The position numbers and the translations under genes are program-made. Shown one piece after another: positions 1-6,961 of a stretch of 64,000 nt of DNA; the first letter of the stretch is position 1, and each line of letters begins with the position of its first letter. The notes beneath the pieces are model-generated. The model had not been told where the DNA came from. It did not search any database and saw only the letters and a program-made list of their open reading frames with translations. This stretch comes from an uncultured Pseudokineococcus sp. (GTDB lineage: Bacteria > Actinomycetota > Actinomycetes > Actinomycetales > Quadrisphaeraceae): assembly GCF_947495735.1 (NCBI RefSeq), contig NZ_CANMAA010000010.1:80125-144124 (forward strand), in the 5' to 3' direction.

Positions 1-1
1 G

Positions 2-619
2 GACGTGGGCGCACGGCTCGACGCGCTGCGCGCCGGGCCCGGCGGCGAGCTGCTGGTCGGGGTGCGCCACCAGGTCGAGGAGGAGGAGCGGGAGTGGCTG
101 CGGCGGCCAGCGGTCGCCCGGGGGGTGACGGCGGTGGCCCGCGCCGGTCTCGCCTACGACCTGCTGGTCCGCCCCGACCAGCTGCCCTCCGCGGCCGCCC
201 TCGCCGACGCCGTGCCCGACGCGCGCCTGCTCCTCGACCACGGCGCCAAGCCACCGGTCGGCTCGCCGACCTGGGCGTGCTGGGCCGAGGACGTCGCCGA
301 GCTCGCCCGCCGCCCGCAGGTGGTCGGCAAGCTCTCGGGCCTGCTCACCCAGGTGCCGGCGGACGCCGAGCCGGGGTCGCTGCAGCCCTCGGTGGACCAC
401 CTGCTCGCCGCCTTCGGGCCAGAGCGGCTCGTCGCCGGCACGGACTGGCCCGTCAGCGCGCTCGCCGCCCCGTACGCCGAGGTGGTCGCGCGCACGCGCG
501 GCTGGGTAGCCGGGTTGACCGGTGACGAGCAGCGGGCCGTCCTCGGCGGGAGCGCCTGCCGCACCTACGCCCTCGCCCGCCCCGACGGCGCGCGCACGGA
601 CCCGCACGACCACCGCTAG
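2..619 (+). CDS. Amidohydrolase, L-fuconolactonase-like (5' partial)
   Basis: The gene enters from the left edge, so its N-terminus is missing; about 205 residues remain. The C-terminal pattern fits the amidohydrolase-2 family to which L-fuconolactonases belong: a buried LLLDHGAKPP strand, a KLSGL segment and GTDWPVS, whose Asp would be the last metal or catalytic residue of the barrel. Fuconolactonase opens L-fucono-lactone in the non-phosphorylating L-fucose pathway. The stop lies 13 bases before an alpha-L-fucosidase gene on the same strand, so the two are probably one operon for taking fucose off glycans and degrading it. The fold assignment is good; the exact substrate is inferred from the neighbour. 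Confidence 0.7.
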   Translation, partial: DVGARLDALRAGPGGELLVGVRHQVEEEEREWLRRPAVARGVTAVARAGLAYDLLVRPDQLPSAAALADAVPDARLLLDHGAKPPVGSPTWACWAEDVAELARRPQVVGKLSGLLTQVPADAEPGSLQPSVDHLLAAFGPERLVAGTDWPVSALAAPYAEVVARTRGWVAGLTGDEQRAVLGGSACRTYALARPDGARTDPHDHR

Positions 620-632
620 GGAGGACCACCCC

Positions 633-1982
633 ATGGCCATGTTCCACGACGCACCGCAGCGTCCCGAGCTCTACCAGCGCTTCGAGCGCGCGACGCCGGA
701 CTGGTACCGCACGGCCCGTTTCGGCGTCTTCATCCACTGGGGTGCCTACTCCGTCCCGGCGTGGGCCGAGCCCATCGGCGAGCTCGGCACCATCGAGCGG
801 CGCACGTGGTTCGCGCACAACCCCTACGCCGAGTGGTACTTCAACACCATCCGCATCGAGGGCAGCCCGGCCCGCCGGCACCAGGACGAGGTCTGGGGCG
901 GCGCGCCCTACGACGACTTCCTCGACCGCTGGGGCGCCGAGGAGTTCGACCCCGCCGACTGGGCGGCGCTCTTCGCCCGCGCGGGCGCGCGCTACGTCGT
1001 CCCGACGACCAAGCACCACGACGGCATCGCGCTGTGGGACGCGCCCGGCACGGGCGATCGCAACACCGTGCGCCGTGGCCCTCGTCGCGACCTCGTCGGC
1101 GACATCGGGCGAGCGGTGCGCGACGCCGGGATGCGCTTCGGCGTCTACTACTCCGGTGGGCTGGACTGGCATGCGAGCCCGCACCCGCCGATCGAGGACG
1201 AGGACTTCTCGGCGGCCTTCCGCCCGGTCGACGAGGAGTACACCGCCTACGCCAACGCGCACGTGCGCGACCTGGTCGCCCGCTACCGGCCCGACGTCCT
1301 GTGGGGCGACATCGAGTGGCCCGATGCCGGCAAGCCCGACGGACCGCTGAGCTTCGCCCACGTCCTGGACGAGTACTACGCCGCCGTGCCCGACGGCGTC
1401 GTCAACGACCGGTGGGGTCTGACCCACTGGGACTTCCGCACCAGCGAGTACCAGCAGGGCCGCGACAACGAGAGCAGCGAGATGTGGGAGAACTGCCGCG
1501 GCGTCGGCTTCTCCTTCGGCTACAACCAGGTGGAGACCGCCGACCACTACATGGACGGGCCGGCGGCGACCCGCCACCTCCTCGACGTGGTCTCCCGTGG
1601 CGGCAACTTCCTGCTCAACGTGGGCCCGGACGCCGCGGGACGCATCCCCGAGCTGCAGCGCCGGACCCTGGAGCAGCTCGGGGACTGGATGGAGGCCCAC
1701 CCCGGCGTCCTCGACGCGGCCGACCGCGTCGGGGCGGACCTCGCCCGCCCCGGCGACGACCCCTGGGTGCGCTGGCTGCACGCCGGCGACGCCCTGCGCG
1801 CCGTGGTGCAGGGGGAGGGCGCCGTGCACCTCGACGTCGCAGCCGAGCGTGTGCGACCCGAGGACGCCCGGTCGCTCGACGGGACGCCGCTCGACGCGCG
1901 GGTGGACGACGGCGGGGTGCACCTCACCCTCCCGCCGGCGCGGGTCGCCGGCCCGTCCGTGGTCGAGCTGCCGCTGCGCTGA
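633..1982 (+). CDS. Alpha-L-fucosidase, GH29 family
   Basis: A 449-residue glycoside hydrolase that should release terminal alpha-L-fucose. GH29 landmarks are visible: FGVFIHWG near residue 30, KHHDG at about 127-131, and DVLWGDIEW at about 221-229, where Asp226 is the likely nucleophile. The C-terminus adds a small beta-rich domain. No signal peptide is seen, so it is probably cytoplasmic and acts on imported fuco-oligosaccharides. I chose ATG at 633 because GGGAGGA lies just upstream; an in-frame start further left would run into the preceding gene. It ends at a strong hairpin and faces a GntR regulator gene on the other strand, with a mutarotase gene beyond. Confidence 0.93.
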   Translation: MAMFHDAPQRPELYQRFERATPDWYRTARFGVFIHWGAYSVPAWAEPIGELGTIERRTWFAHNPYAEWYFNTIRIEGSPARRHQDEVWGGAPYDDFLDRWGAEEFDPADWAALFARAGARYVVPTTKHHDGIALWDAPGTGDRNTVRRGPRRDLVGDIGRAVRDAGMRFGVYYSGGLDWHASPHPPIEDEDFSAAFRPVDEEYTAYANAHVRDLVARYRPDVLWGDIEWPDAGKPDGPLSFAHVLDEYYAAVPDGVVNDRWGLTHWDFRTSEYQQGRDNESSEMWENCRGVGFSFGYNQVETADHYMDGPAATRHLLDVVSRGGNFLLNVGPDAAGRIPELQRRTLEQLGDWMEAHPGVLDAADRVGADLARPGDDPWVRWLHAGDALRAVVQGEGAVHLDVAAERVRPEDARSLDGTPLDARVDDGGVHLTLPPARVAGPSVVELPLR

Positions 1983-1990
1983 CCCCTTGC

Positions 1991-2034
1991 GCGGGACGGC
2001 CGGGGCGCCCGAGAGGGCGCCCCGGCCGTCCCGC
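1991..2034. terminator. Perfect 20-bp hairpin between convergent genes
   Basis: Two perfectly complementary 20-base arms (1991-2010 and 2015-2034) enclose a GAGA loop, 8 bases after the fucosidase stop and 8 bases before the stop of the opposing GntR gene. There is no U-tract, as is common in actinobacterial bidirectional terminators. Confidence 0.85.
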
Positions 2035-2042
2035 GCCGGACC

Positions 2043-2744
2043 TCAGGGTGCGGGCGAGGACGAGTCGCCCTCGACGAGGACCTGGCGCACCCACTGCTCG
2101 ACGCCCGCGACGTGGACGCTCGCCCACGCCTGGGCCACGTCGGCCTGCCGCGCGCGCATGGCCTGCCAGATGGCGCGGTGCTCGTCCAGCGTCCTCGCGA
2201 CGGCCGACTCCTGCGTGAGCCCGCGCCACACCCGCGCCCGGTGCGTGCGGCCGGAGAGGCTCTCGATGACGGCGGCGAGGACGTCGTTGCCCGAGGCCGC
2301 AGCGATGCGCCGGTGGAACTCGCGGTCGGCCTCGACGAGCTCCTCGACGCTGGGCGCCTCCCCCAGGTCGTCGACGAGCCGGCCGAGCCCCTCGAGGTCC
2401 TCGTCGGACATCCGACGGGTGGCCATGGCGGTGGCCACCGGCTCGAGGATCCGACGCACCTCCAGGAAGTCGACGACCGAGGCGTCGTGCTGGACGTCGA
2501 CCACGAACGCCATGGCCTCGAAGAGCAGCCCGGGCGCCAGGCTCGTGACGTACGTGCCGTCGCCCTGGCGCACGTCCAGGACGTTGATGAGGCTCAGCGC
2601 CCGCACCGCCTCGCGCAGCGAGTTGCGCGAGAGCCCGAGCATCGTCCCGAGCTCGGCCTCACGAGGCAGACGCTCCCCCGGCTGCACCTGGCCTGTGATG
2701 ATCATCTGCTTGATCTTGTCGATGGCCTCGTCGGTGAGGGCCAT
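2043..2744 (-). CDS. GntR-family regulator, FCD (FadR) subfamily
   Basis: A 233-residue DNA-binding protein. The winged helix fills residues 1-70 (LPREAELGTMLGLSRNSLREAVRAL is the recognition region), followed by an all-helical FCD ligand domain with the typical metal-binding DxxFH pattern (DREFH). FCD regulators usually repress sugar-acid operons and are released by a pathway intermediate. The start is one base after the mutarotase stop (TGA-G-ATG), so both genes are cotranscribed. The likely target is the palindrome at 3141-3157 upstream of this two-gene unit, giving autoregulation; control of the fucosidase operon is inferred from proximity. Confidence 0.88.
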   Translation of the reverse strand: MALTDEAIDKIKQMIITGQVQPGERLPREAELGTMLGLSRNSLREAVRALSLINVLDVRQGDGTYVTSLAPGLLFEAMAFVVDVQHDASVVDFLEVRRILEPVATAMATRRMSDEDLEGLGRLVDDLGEAPSVEELVEADREFHRRIAAASGNDVLAAVIESLSGRTHRARVWRGLTQESAVARTLDEHRAIWQAMRARQADVAQAWASVHVAGVEQWVRQVLVEGDSSSPAP

Positions 2745-2745
2745 C

Positions 2746-3099
2746 TCAGCGCACGCCCCCAGCGCCGTCGCCGCCGGCCCGCTGCTGCTCGGCGAAGCTC
2801 CAGACGGGAGGCAGTCCGTCGTCGTCGCCCGAGTAGTCGTCGACGAGGGACTGCAGCGGCGTCACCAGGGCCTGCCAGGCGACGTTCGCCGGGTGGTCGC
2901 GCAGGTGCTCGCGCATGGCCTGGTAGTCCTCGACGTCCACGAGGTGGAAGACGTCACGTCCGCTGCGCCAGATGCGCCAGTCGCGGACACCGGCGTCGGC
3001 GAGCGCTGCGAGCAGGTCCTCCGGGACGGCGGCGTGGAGGCGGTCGTAGGCCTCGAGCGCCTCGGGCCGCAGGCGGGTGTGGAGGGCTCGCTGGACCAT
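2746..3099 (-). CDS. L-rhamnose/L-fucose mutarotase, RhaM-type (DUF718)
   Basis: A 117-residue protein of the small dimeric ferredoxin-like mutarotase family. Family features are an early His and Tyr (LEAYDRLHAAV), the DWRIWRSGRDVFHLVDVEDY core and the NVAWQALVTPLQ segment near the end. It speeds alpha/beta interconversion of a 6-deoxy-sugar. In this setting L-fucose is the likelier substrate than L-rhamnose. It precedes the GntR regulator with one base between stop and start, and follows a palindromic operator. Its length matches the family (about 105-115). Confidence 0.87.
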   Translation of the reverse strand: MVQRALHTRLRPEALEAYDRLHAAVPEDLLAALADAGVRDWRIWRSGRDVFHLVDVEDYQAMREHLRDHPANVAWQALVTPLQSLVDDYSGDDDGLPPVWSFAEQQRAGGDGAGGVR

Positions 3100-3140
3100 G
3101 CGCGCTCCTTCTCGTCGACGCGGGCATCAGCGGCGTCGAT

Positions 3141-3157
3141 GATACATCGGATGTCTC
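3141..3157. promoter_or_regulatory. Palindromic operator for the FCD regulator
   Basis: GATACATCGGATGTCTC forms an interrupted palindrome: GAnACATC, one central G, then GATGTnTC. It lies 42 bases upstream of the mutarotase-gntR start, a typical place and shape for an FCD-type GntR site. Confidence 0.65.
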
Positions 3158-3234
3158 GACACCCGTTCTCCGCCCGCGACCCTCAGGCGCACGCGGTCGG
3201 CAGGGGCCCAGCGCTGTCGACGTCCGGACGCCCC

Positions 3235-3564
3235 TCACCACCTCGGCTGCCTCAGCGCCCGCCCGCGCGCGACCGCGTCGACGCGGCCGGTGGCGCCGAG
3301 CTTCACGTGCACGTGCTGCATGTGCTTCTCCACGGTGCGGGCGCTGACGCCGAGCCGGCGAGCCGCCTGGGCGCTCGTCAGCCCGGTCGCGAGCAGGGCC
3401 AGCACCTCCCACTCGCGGACCGTCAGGCCGGCGCGGGGCGGGGGGAGCACCTCACCGGTCACGGTGAGCACCGCCGGCTCGCGACCCACGCGGATCACCT
3501 CGTAGGGCGTCGCGCTGGTGAGGGCGGCGCGGACCGCCGCGGTGAGGTGCGGACGCACGAGCAC
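3235..3564 (-). CDS. Short LuxR-type HTH protein, possibly 5'-frameshifted
   Basis: A 109-residue protein that is mostly a LuxR/GerE helix-turn-helix: LTVREWEVLALLATGLTSAQAARRLGVSARTVEKHMQHV carries the glutamate-rich helix 1 and recognition helix. Only about 50 residues precede it, so there is no complete sensor domain. GTG 3564 is the first start in this frame, but an ATG at 3590 in another frame, preceded by a G-rich stretch and a TAGCGT hexamer at 3630-3625 (minus strand), would join it if one base were restored near 3566. It may therefore be a slightly longer gene with a one-base deletion. The DNA-binding role is secure; its targets are unknown. Confidence 0.6.
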   Translation of the reverse strand: MLVRPHLTAAVRAALTSATPYEVIRVGREPAVLTVTGEVLPPPRAGLTVREWEVLALLATGLTSAQAARRLGVSARTVEKHMQHVHVKLGATGRVDAVARGRALRQPRW

Positions 3565-3704
3565 CCGCGCAGGTCCTCGCTGGTCAGCATCACGAGCCCC
3601 CGCCCGCCGCAGGTCGGTCGCGGGACGCTACGCCCGAGAACGCCCGGGTGTCAGCCGCCACCTCCCGCCCGGGCGCCGGCTGACGGCGGGGGCGAGCCCC
3701 CTCC

Positions 3705-4244
3705 TCAGCGCGCGCCCTCCGCGGGCCGGCGCAGCCAGGTCCTCCAGGCCGCACCGGCCACGGCGTCGAGGACGGCCGCGGCGAGCCCTGCCCGGCCGGC
3801 GAGCGGCGCCGCCGTGGACGAGCCCTCCGCGTCGAGCCAGCGCAGCACGACCCCGCGGTGGTCCCAGCGGCGCACCTCGGCGGGGACCACCACCCCGCCC
3901 ACCTTGAGCCGGGTCCACCCCCCCGGCAGAGCGCCGACGTCCACGACGACGCGGCCGGGTAGGCGAGCGGGCCACTCCACCGCGAGTCCGAGACCGCCCC
4001 GCGCGGCCCTCGGGGGGCTCTCGACGGCCAGCCCGGGCAGGTCCGGGTGCCGGTGGACGAACCGCGCGCCGTCCCAACCGCCGACCAGGAGGACCTCAGG
4101 ACCCCGGAGCGCGCACGACCCCGGTGGACGGGAGGTCGGCGCGCACGACGTCCCGGTGCCCGCGGGGGCTCCTCGCGTCCTCGCGGGCGGGGTGGCTCGG
4201 CCCGCGCCGGCCGGCGCCCTCGTCGTCGAGTCGCAGTCGCCCAT
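3705..4244 (-). CDS. Hypothetical protein, 179 residues
   Basis: I do not recognise a family. The first 50 residues (MGDCDSTTRAP...) are rich in Ala, Pro, Arg and Thr and probably disordered. The next 130 look folded, with alternating hydrophobic strands (LLVGGWDGARFVHRHPDLPGLAV, VVVDVGAL, RLKVGGVVVPAEVRRWDHRGVVLRWLD) and a C-terminal helix ending WRTWLRRP. This suggests a small beta-barrel or PilZ-like sheet. I prefer the internal ATG at 4244. The motif GCGTATGTCC lies 87 bases upstream in the sense direction and recurs before two other genes of this segment. Coding status rests mainly on the ordered C-terminal half. Confidence 0.45.
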   Translation of the reverse strand: MGDCDSTTRAPAGAGRATPPARTRGAPAGTGTSCAPTSRPPGSCALRGPEVLLVGGWDGARFVHRHPDLPGLAVESPPRAARGGLGLAVEWPARLPGRVVVDVGALPGGWTRLKVGGVVVPAEVRRWDHRGVVLRWLDAEGSSTAAPLAGRAGLAAAVLDAVAGAAWRTWLRRPAEGAR

Positions 4245-4330
4245 GGACCCTCCCGCTCGGGTCCGCCGGGGCCGGACGGGGCGTCCCGCGTCGGCGGACA
4301 CCAGCAGTCAAGCGGCGCGCCGGTTCCGGG

Positions 4331-4340
4331 GGACATACGC
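4331..4340 (-). promoter_or_regulatory. Shared upstream motif, copy 1
   Basis: Read on the minus strand this is GCGTATGTCC, 87 bases before the start of the hypothetical gene at 4244. Near-identical decamers in the same orientation relative to the gene lie at 5087-5096 and 9091-9100. Confidence 0.4.
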
Positions 4341-4397
4341 AGTTCTGCGCACGGCCGCCGTCAGACGACGTCGCCTCGTCCTGGTCGCCGCGCGGCC

Positions 4398-4760
4398 TCA
4401 CCCGGCCAGGAGGTAGACCACCTGCTCGCCGACGAGGAGGAGCGTCCCGACGCCCCAGCTGGCCGCGAGGGCCGCGACGACCAGGGCGACGACGTGCCGC
4501 ACCCTCCGGCGCACCAGGTGCACGAGCGAGGCCGCGCCCAGGAGCGCCGAGAGCCCCGCGACGGCGAGCACCACGCCCCACGACCAGGGCGAGAGCACCC
4601 AGCCGAGACCGGCGACCAGGCCGACCGCGATGGACGAGGCGCCCAGCCAGACGACGCTCATGGCGCTCTGGTGCGCGGCCCGCTGCTGCCAGGTCTGCCC
4701 CTCGACCTCCTCCTCGTCCCAGCCGACGTCGGTCCAGCTCTCGCGCGCCCGTCCGCCCAT
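4398..4760 (-). CDS. Small membrane protein with three hydrophobic segments
   Basis: A 120-residue protein. The N-terminal 33 residues are polar and acidic (DVGWDEEEVEGQTWQQRAAHQ), followed by three membrane spans at about 34-55, 60-80 and 90-118 with Arg-rich turns (HLVRRRVRH) that set the topology. The ATG at 4760 follows GAGGAGG at ideal spacing, so the start is firm. I know no function for this family. The acidic DEEEVEGQTW segment recurs in a truncated copy at 10422-10472, so this segment was duplicated in the region. It is transcribed alone. Confidence 0.7.
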   Translation of the reverse strand: MGGRARESWTDVGWDEEEVEGQTWQQRAAHQSAMSVVWLGASSIAVGLVAGLGWVLSPWSWGVVLAVAGLSALLGAASLVHLVRRRVRHVVALVVAALAASWGVGTLLLVGEQVVYLLAG

Positions 4761-5211
4761 GAGCGCCTCCTCCGCATGGTGGCCGGCCCCTCCGGCACGA
4801 CTGGACGCTAGGAGCGCCGGCCCGGGCCGCGCCGGGGTCGTCCACAGGTGCGGGGCCGCCGCGGCGCGCGCGTGCGCGTGGGCGTGGGCGAGGACTTCGT
4901 CGGCGCCTGGGGCGAGAGCCACGACGTCGGTCGCGCGGGCGTCTTCGCGCTCGGGCACCCGGGGCCCGGCGTCGTCGCCGAGAGCGAGGACCCGCGGCAG
5001 GCGGGCGGGTGGGGTCACGGCACCGCGAGGACGGGCGTGCTGGGGACCAGCCGCCGCCACGCGCTGTCCGATGCCTACGCGGATCGACGTATGTCCGCGG
5101 GCGCTGACCGCTGCCTACGGTCGGGAGGCGCACTTCGGCGCGGCAGGCGCTGCCGTAGAAGCGCCGTCGTGGCTCCGCGGCCGTGCGACCGACTGCCAGA
5201 GAGGCGCCGCC
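4761..5211. other. Intergenic stretch between divergent genes
   Basis: This 450-base stretch holds purine/pyrimidine-alternating GCGCGTGCGCGTGGG sequence near 4866 and the upstream motif at 5087-5096. I see no convincing gene. The only long open frames are GC-biased and low in complexity. Confidence 0.5.
5087..5096 (+). promoter_or_regulatory. Shared upstream motif, copy 2
   Basis: ACGTATGTCC lies 116 bases before the M15 peptidase start and points toward it, matching the decamers at 4331-4340 and 9091-9100. Confidence 0.4.
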
Positions 5212-6135
5212 ATGAGCATGCTCGAGCACCCCACGACGGACGCCGACGACGCGATGGTCGTCGACGACGGCGACCCTCTCCTCCACGACCCGCAGGCCGA
5301 CGACGGCGCCCCGCCCGGGCCGACGGACGCCCTCGTCCGCGAGCTCGACGCCGAGCGGGACGCGGACGACCAGCGGGAGGACGGGGACGGCTCAGGCCAC
5401 GGCGTACTCACCGACCGTCGGAAGGCGCTCTCGCAGAACGGCTGGCCGGCCTTGGAACCCTCGGCGATCGGGCGGTACTCGATCCCGGGCGGGAAGATCA
5501 CGGTCCGCAAGGGCGACGTGGCGCTGGTCCTGGTGCACGTCGCGGAGGTCGTCCACAGCGTCGAACCCCTCCTGTGGCCGGGGTGCTGGGGCTACGCCGA
5601 GCGCACCATCAAGCTCGGGAGCTCGCTCTCCAACCACGCGTCCGGCACGGCGATCGACCTCTCGGCGCCGCGGCACCCGCTGGGGCGTCGGGGCACCTGG
5701 TCGACGACGGAGGTGGCGGGCATCCGGGCGATGCTGGAGCAGCTCGACGGGGTCGTCCGCTGGGGGGAGGACTACCGCAGGCGGGCGGACGGCATGCACT
5801 TCGAGATCGTCGGGTCCGCGTCAGCGGTCGCCCGGGTCGCAGACCGGCTGCGCAAGCCGCCGAGGCCGGAGACCGCGCTTGGGGATCTGGTGCCGCTCGG
5901 CCCGTACTCGGGACGAGCCAGTGGGCTGTCGCGTGGACTCGACGGCGGCCACGCCCACGGCGGCGTCCTGAAGGCCCAGACGAATCTCGCAGTGCTGGGC
6001 TTCTACGCGGGTGCGGTGGACGGGCGGTTCGGGCTCCGCACCGAGGTCGCGGTCCGCGCGTTCCAGGCGGCGCGAGGTCTGGAGGTCGACGGACGGATCG
6101 GTGAGTTGACGTGGGCGGCACTGCAGCACAGATGA
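5212..6135 (+). CDS. M15 (VanY-like) D-Ala-D-Ala carboxypeptidase with peptidoglycan-binding domain
   Basis: A 307-residue protein. Residues 1-70 are acidic and disordered. Residues about 75-205 form an M15 peptidase domain: SNHASGTAIDL (His142 and Asp149 as zinc ligands) and GMHFEI (Glu198 as base, with zinc ligand His196). Residues about 250-305 are a PG_binding_1 fold with repeated Gly-Phe-Tyr and Asp-Gly pairs (LGFYAGAVDGRFG, VDGRIGELTW). It should trim or cut peptide stems in peptidoglycan. No signal peptide or membrane anchor is seen, which is odd for a wall enzyme and recalls phage endolysins that leave through a holin or pore. ATG 5212 is preceded by GAGAGGCG. A pore-like MACPF gene lies nearby. 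Confidence 0.88.
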   Translation: MSMLEHPTTDADDAMVVDDGDPLLHDPQADDGAPPGPTDALVRELDAERDADDQREDGDGSGHGVLTDRRKALSQNGWPALEPSAIGRYSIPGGKITVRKGDVALVLVHVAEVVHSVEPLLWPGCWGYAERTIKLGSSLSNHASGTAIDLSAPRHPLGRRGTWSTTEVAGIRAMLEQLDGVVRWGEDYRRRADGMHFEIVGSASAVARVADRLRKPPRPETALGDLVPLGPYSGRASGLSRGLDGGHAHGGVLKAQTNLAVLGFYAGAVDGRFGLRTEVAVRAFQAARGLEVDGRIGELTWAALQHR

Positions 6136-6206
6136 CGTCTCCCGGCGAAGGCGTCTCGGTGAGAATGGGTGTCCCCGCCCCTTGACGCACTGGCTCCTCC
6201 GAAAGG

Positions 6207-6232
6207 CGCGCCCGTCGTCGACGACGGGCGCG
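6207..6232. terminator. Perfect 26-bp palindrome between convergent genes
   Basis: CGCGCCCGTCGTC followed directly by its exact reverse complement, between the M15 gene stop (6135) and the stop of the opposing membrane-protein gene (6304). It probably acts as a bidirectional terminator. Confidence 0.75.
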
Positions 6233-6303
6233 TGACGTGCCCGGCGGGGGTTGGCGGGCCAGGCCGACCTGGCGGCCGGTCTCCGGCCACTCGTCCTCGT
6301 GTC

Positions 6304-6918
6304 CTAGGTGCGCACGGCGCGCAAGAGGAGCGGCAGCCATGCGCGAGCCACCAACCAGCCGGCGATGAAGCCCAGGATGGCGGCGGCCACCACCAGCGCG
6401 CCGATGAACACCGTGACCGAGGTGCGCACGTCGTCTCGGGTCTCGGCCTGCGCGAAGGCCGCCACCGCGGGCGCGAGGGCGTTGGCGAGGCGCTCCAAGG
6501 AGGCGGGGGCCTGCCCGAGCTGGGTGAGCGAGGCCCCCAAGAGGATCTTGGTGAGCCAGTCCGAGACCTGCTCGAGGTTGGTGTTGGGACCGACCCGCTC
6601 GGAGAGCCCGTTCCTGCTGGCATCGTCTCGCTCGTAGAGCCTGTCGAGCGACGCGTAGGACATGCCCACCACCGCGCGGCCGTCATCTGCGCCCGACTGG
6701 GCGGCGATGACGGTCCGCGGGATGCCGAAGAGGAACCCGAGGAAGGCCCCGACCAGGCTGGCCGCCCCGCCGACGAGCAGGAGCAGCGAAGCGGGTCTCC
6801 ACCAGCCGCTCTCGGTCATCCACAGGGAGAAGAGAAGCACGGCGGCAGCGCCGAGCACCGCGGCGGCGGCGGCCGGGGCGACGCTCCACCAAGCCGCCTT
6901 CCGGATGGACGAGGACAT
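6304..6918 (-). CDS. Membrane protein with an FGIPRT motif, unknown function
   Basis: A 204-residue protein with hydrophobic spans at about 8-33, 40-65 and 167-195. A cytoplasmic-looking middle carries GIPRTV and a conserved-looking NTNLEQVSDWLTKILLGASL stretch. I have seen this combination in actinobacterial and proteobacterial proteins of unknown role, but I cannot attach a function. ATG 6918 has GGGGGAGCAG upstream, so I set aside longer in-frame starts. It is the last gene before a bidirectional hairpin and lies 43 bases after the stop of the MACPF-like gene on the same strand, which suggests cotranscription and perhaps a role as membrane partner, immunity or export factor. That role is inference. 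Confidence 0.7.
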   Translation of the reverse strand: MSSSIRKAAWWSVAPAAAAAVLGAAAVLLFSLWMTESGWWRPASLLLLVGGAASLVGAFLGFLFGIPRTVIAAQSGADDGRAVVGMSYASLDRLYERDDASRNGLSERVGPNTNLEQVSDWLTKILLGASLTQLGQAPASLERLANALAPAVAAFAQAETRDDVRTSVTVFIGALVVAAAILGFIAGWLVARAWLPLLLRAVRT

Positions 6919-6961
6919 CTGCTCCCCCTTGGTCGCGCGTGTCGTGGGCACCGTGCGGCCA

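Noticed and set aside
453..1922. Long open frame antisense to the fucosidase
   Set aside because: It is a shadow of codon bias opposite a clear GH29 gene, with no family motifs or ribosome-binding site.
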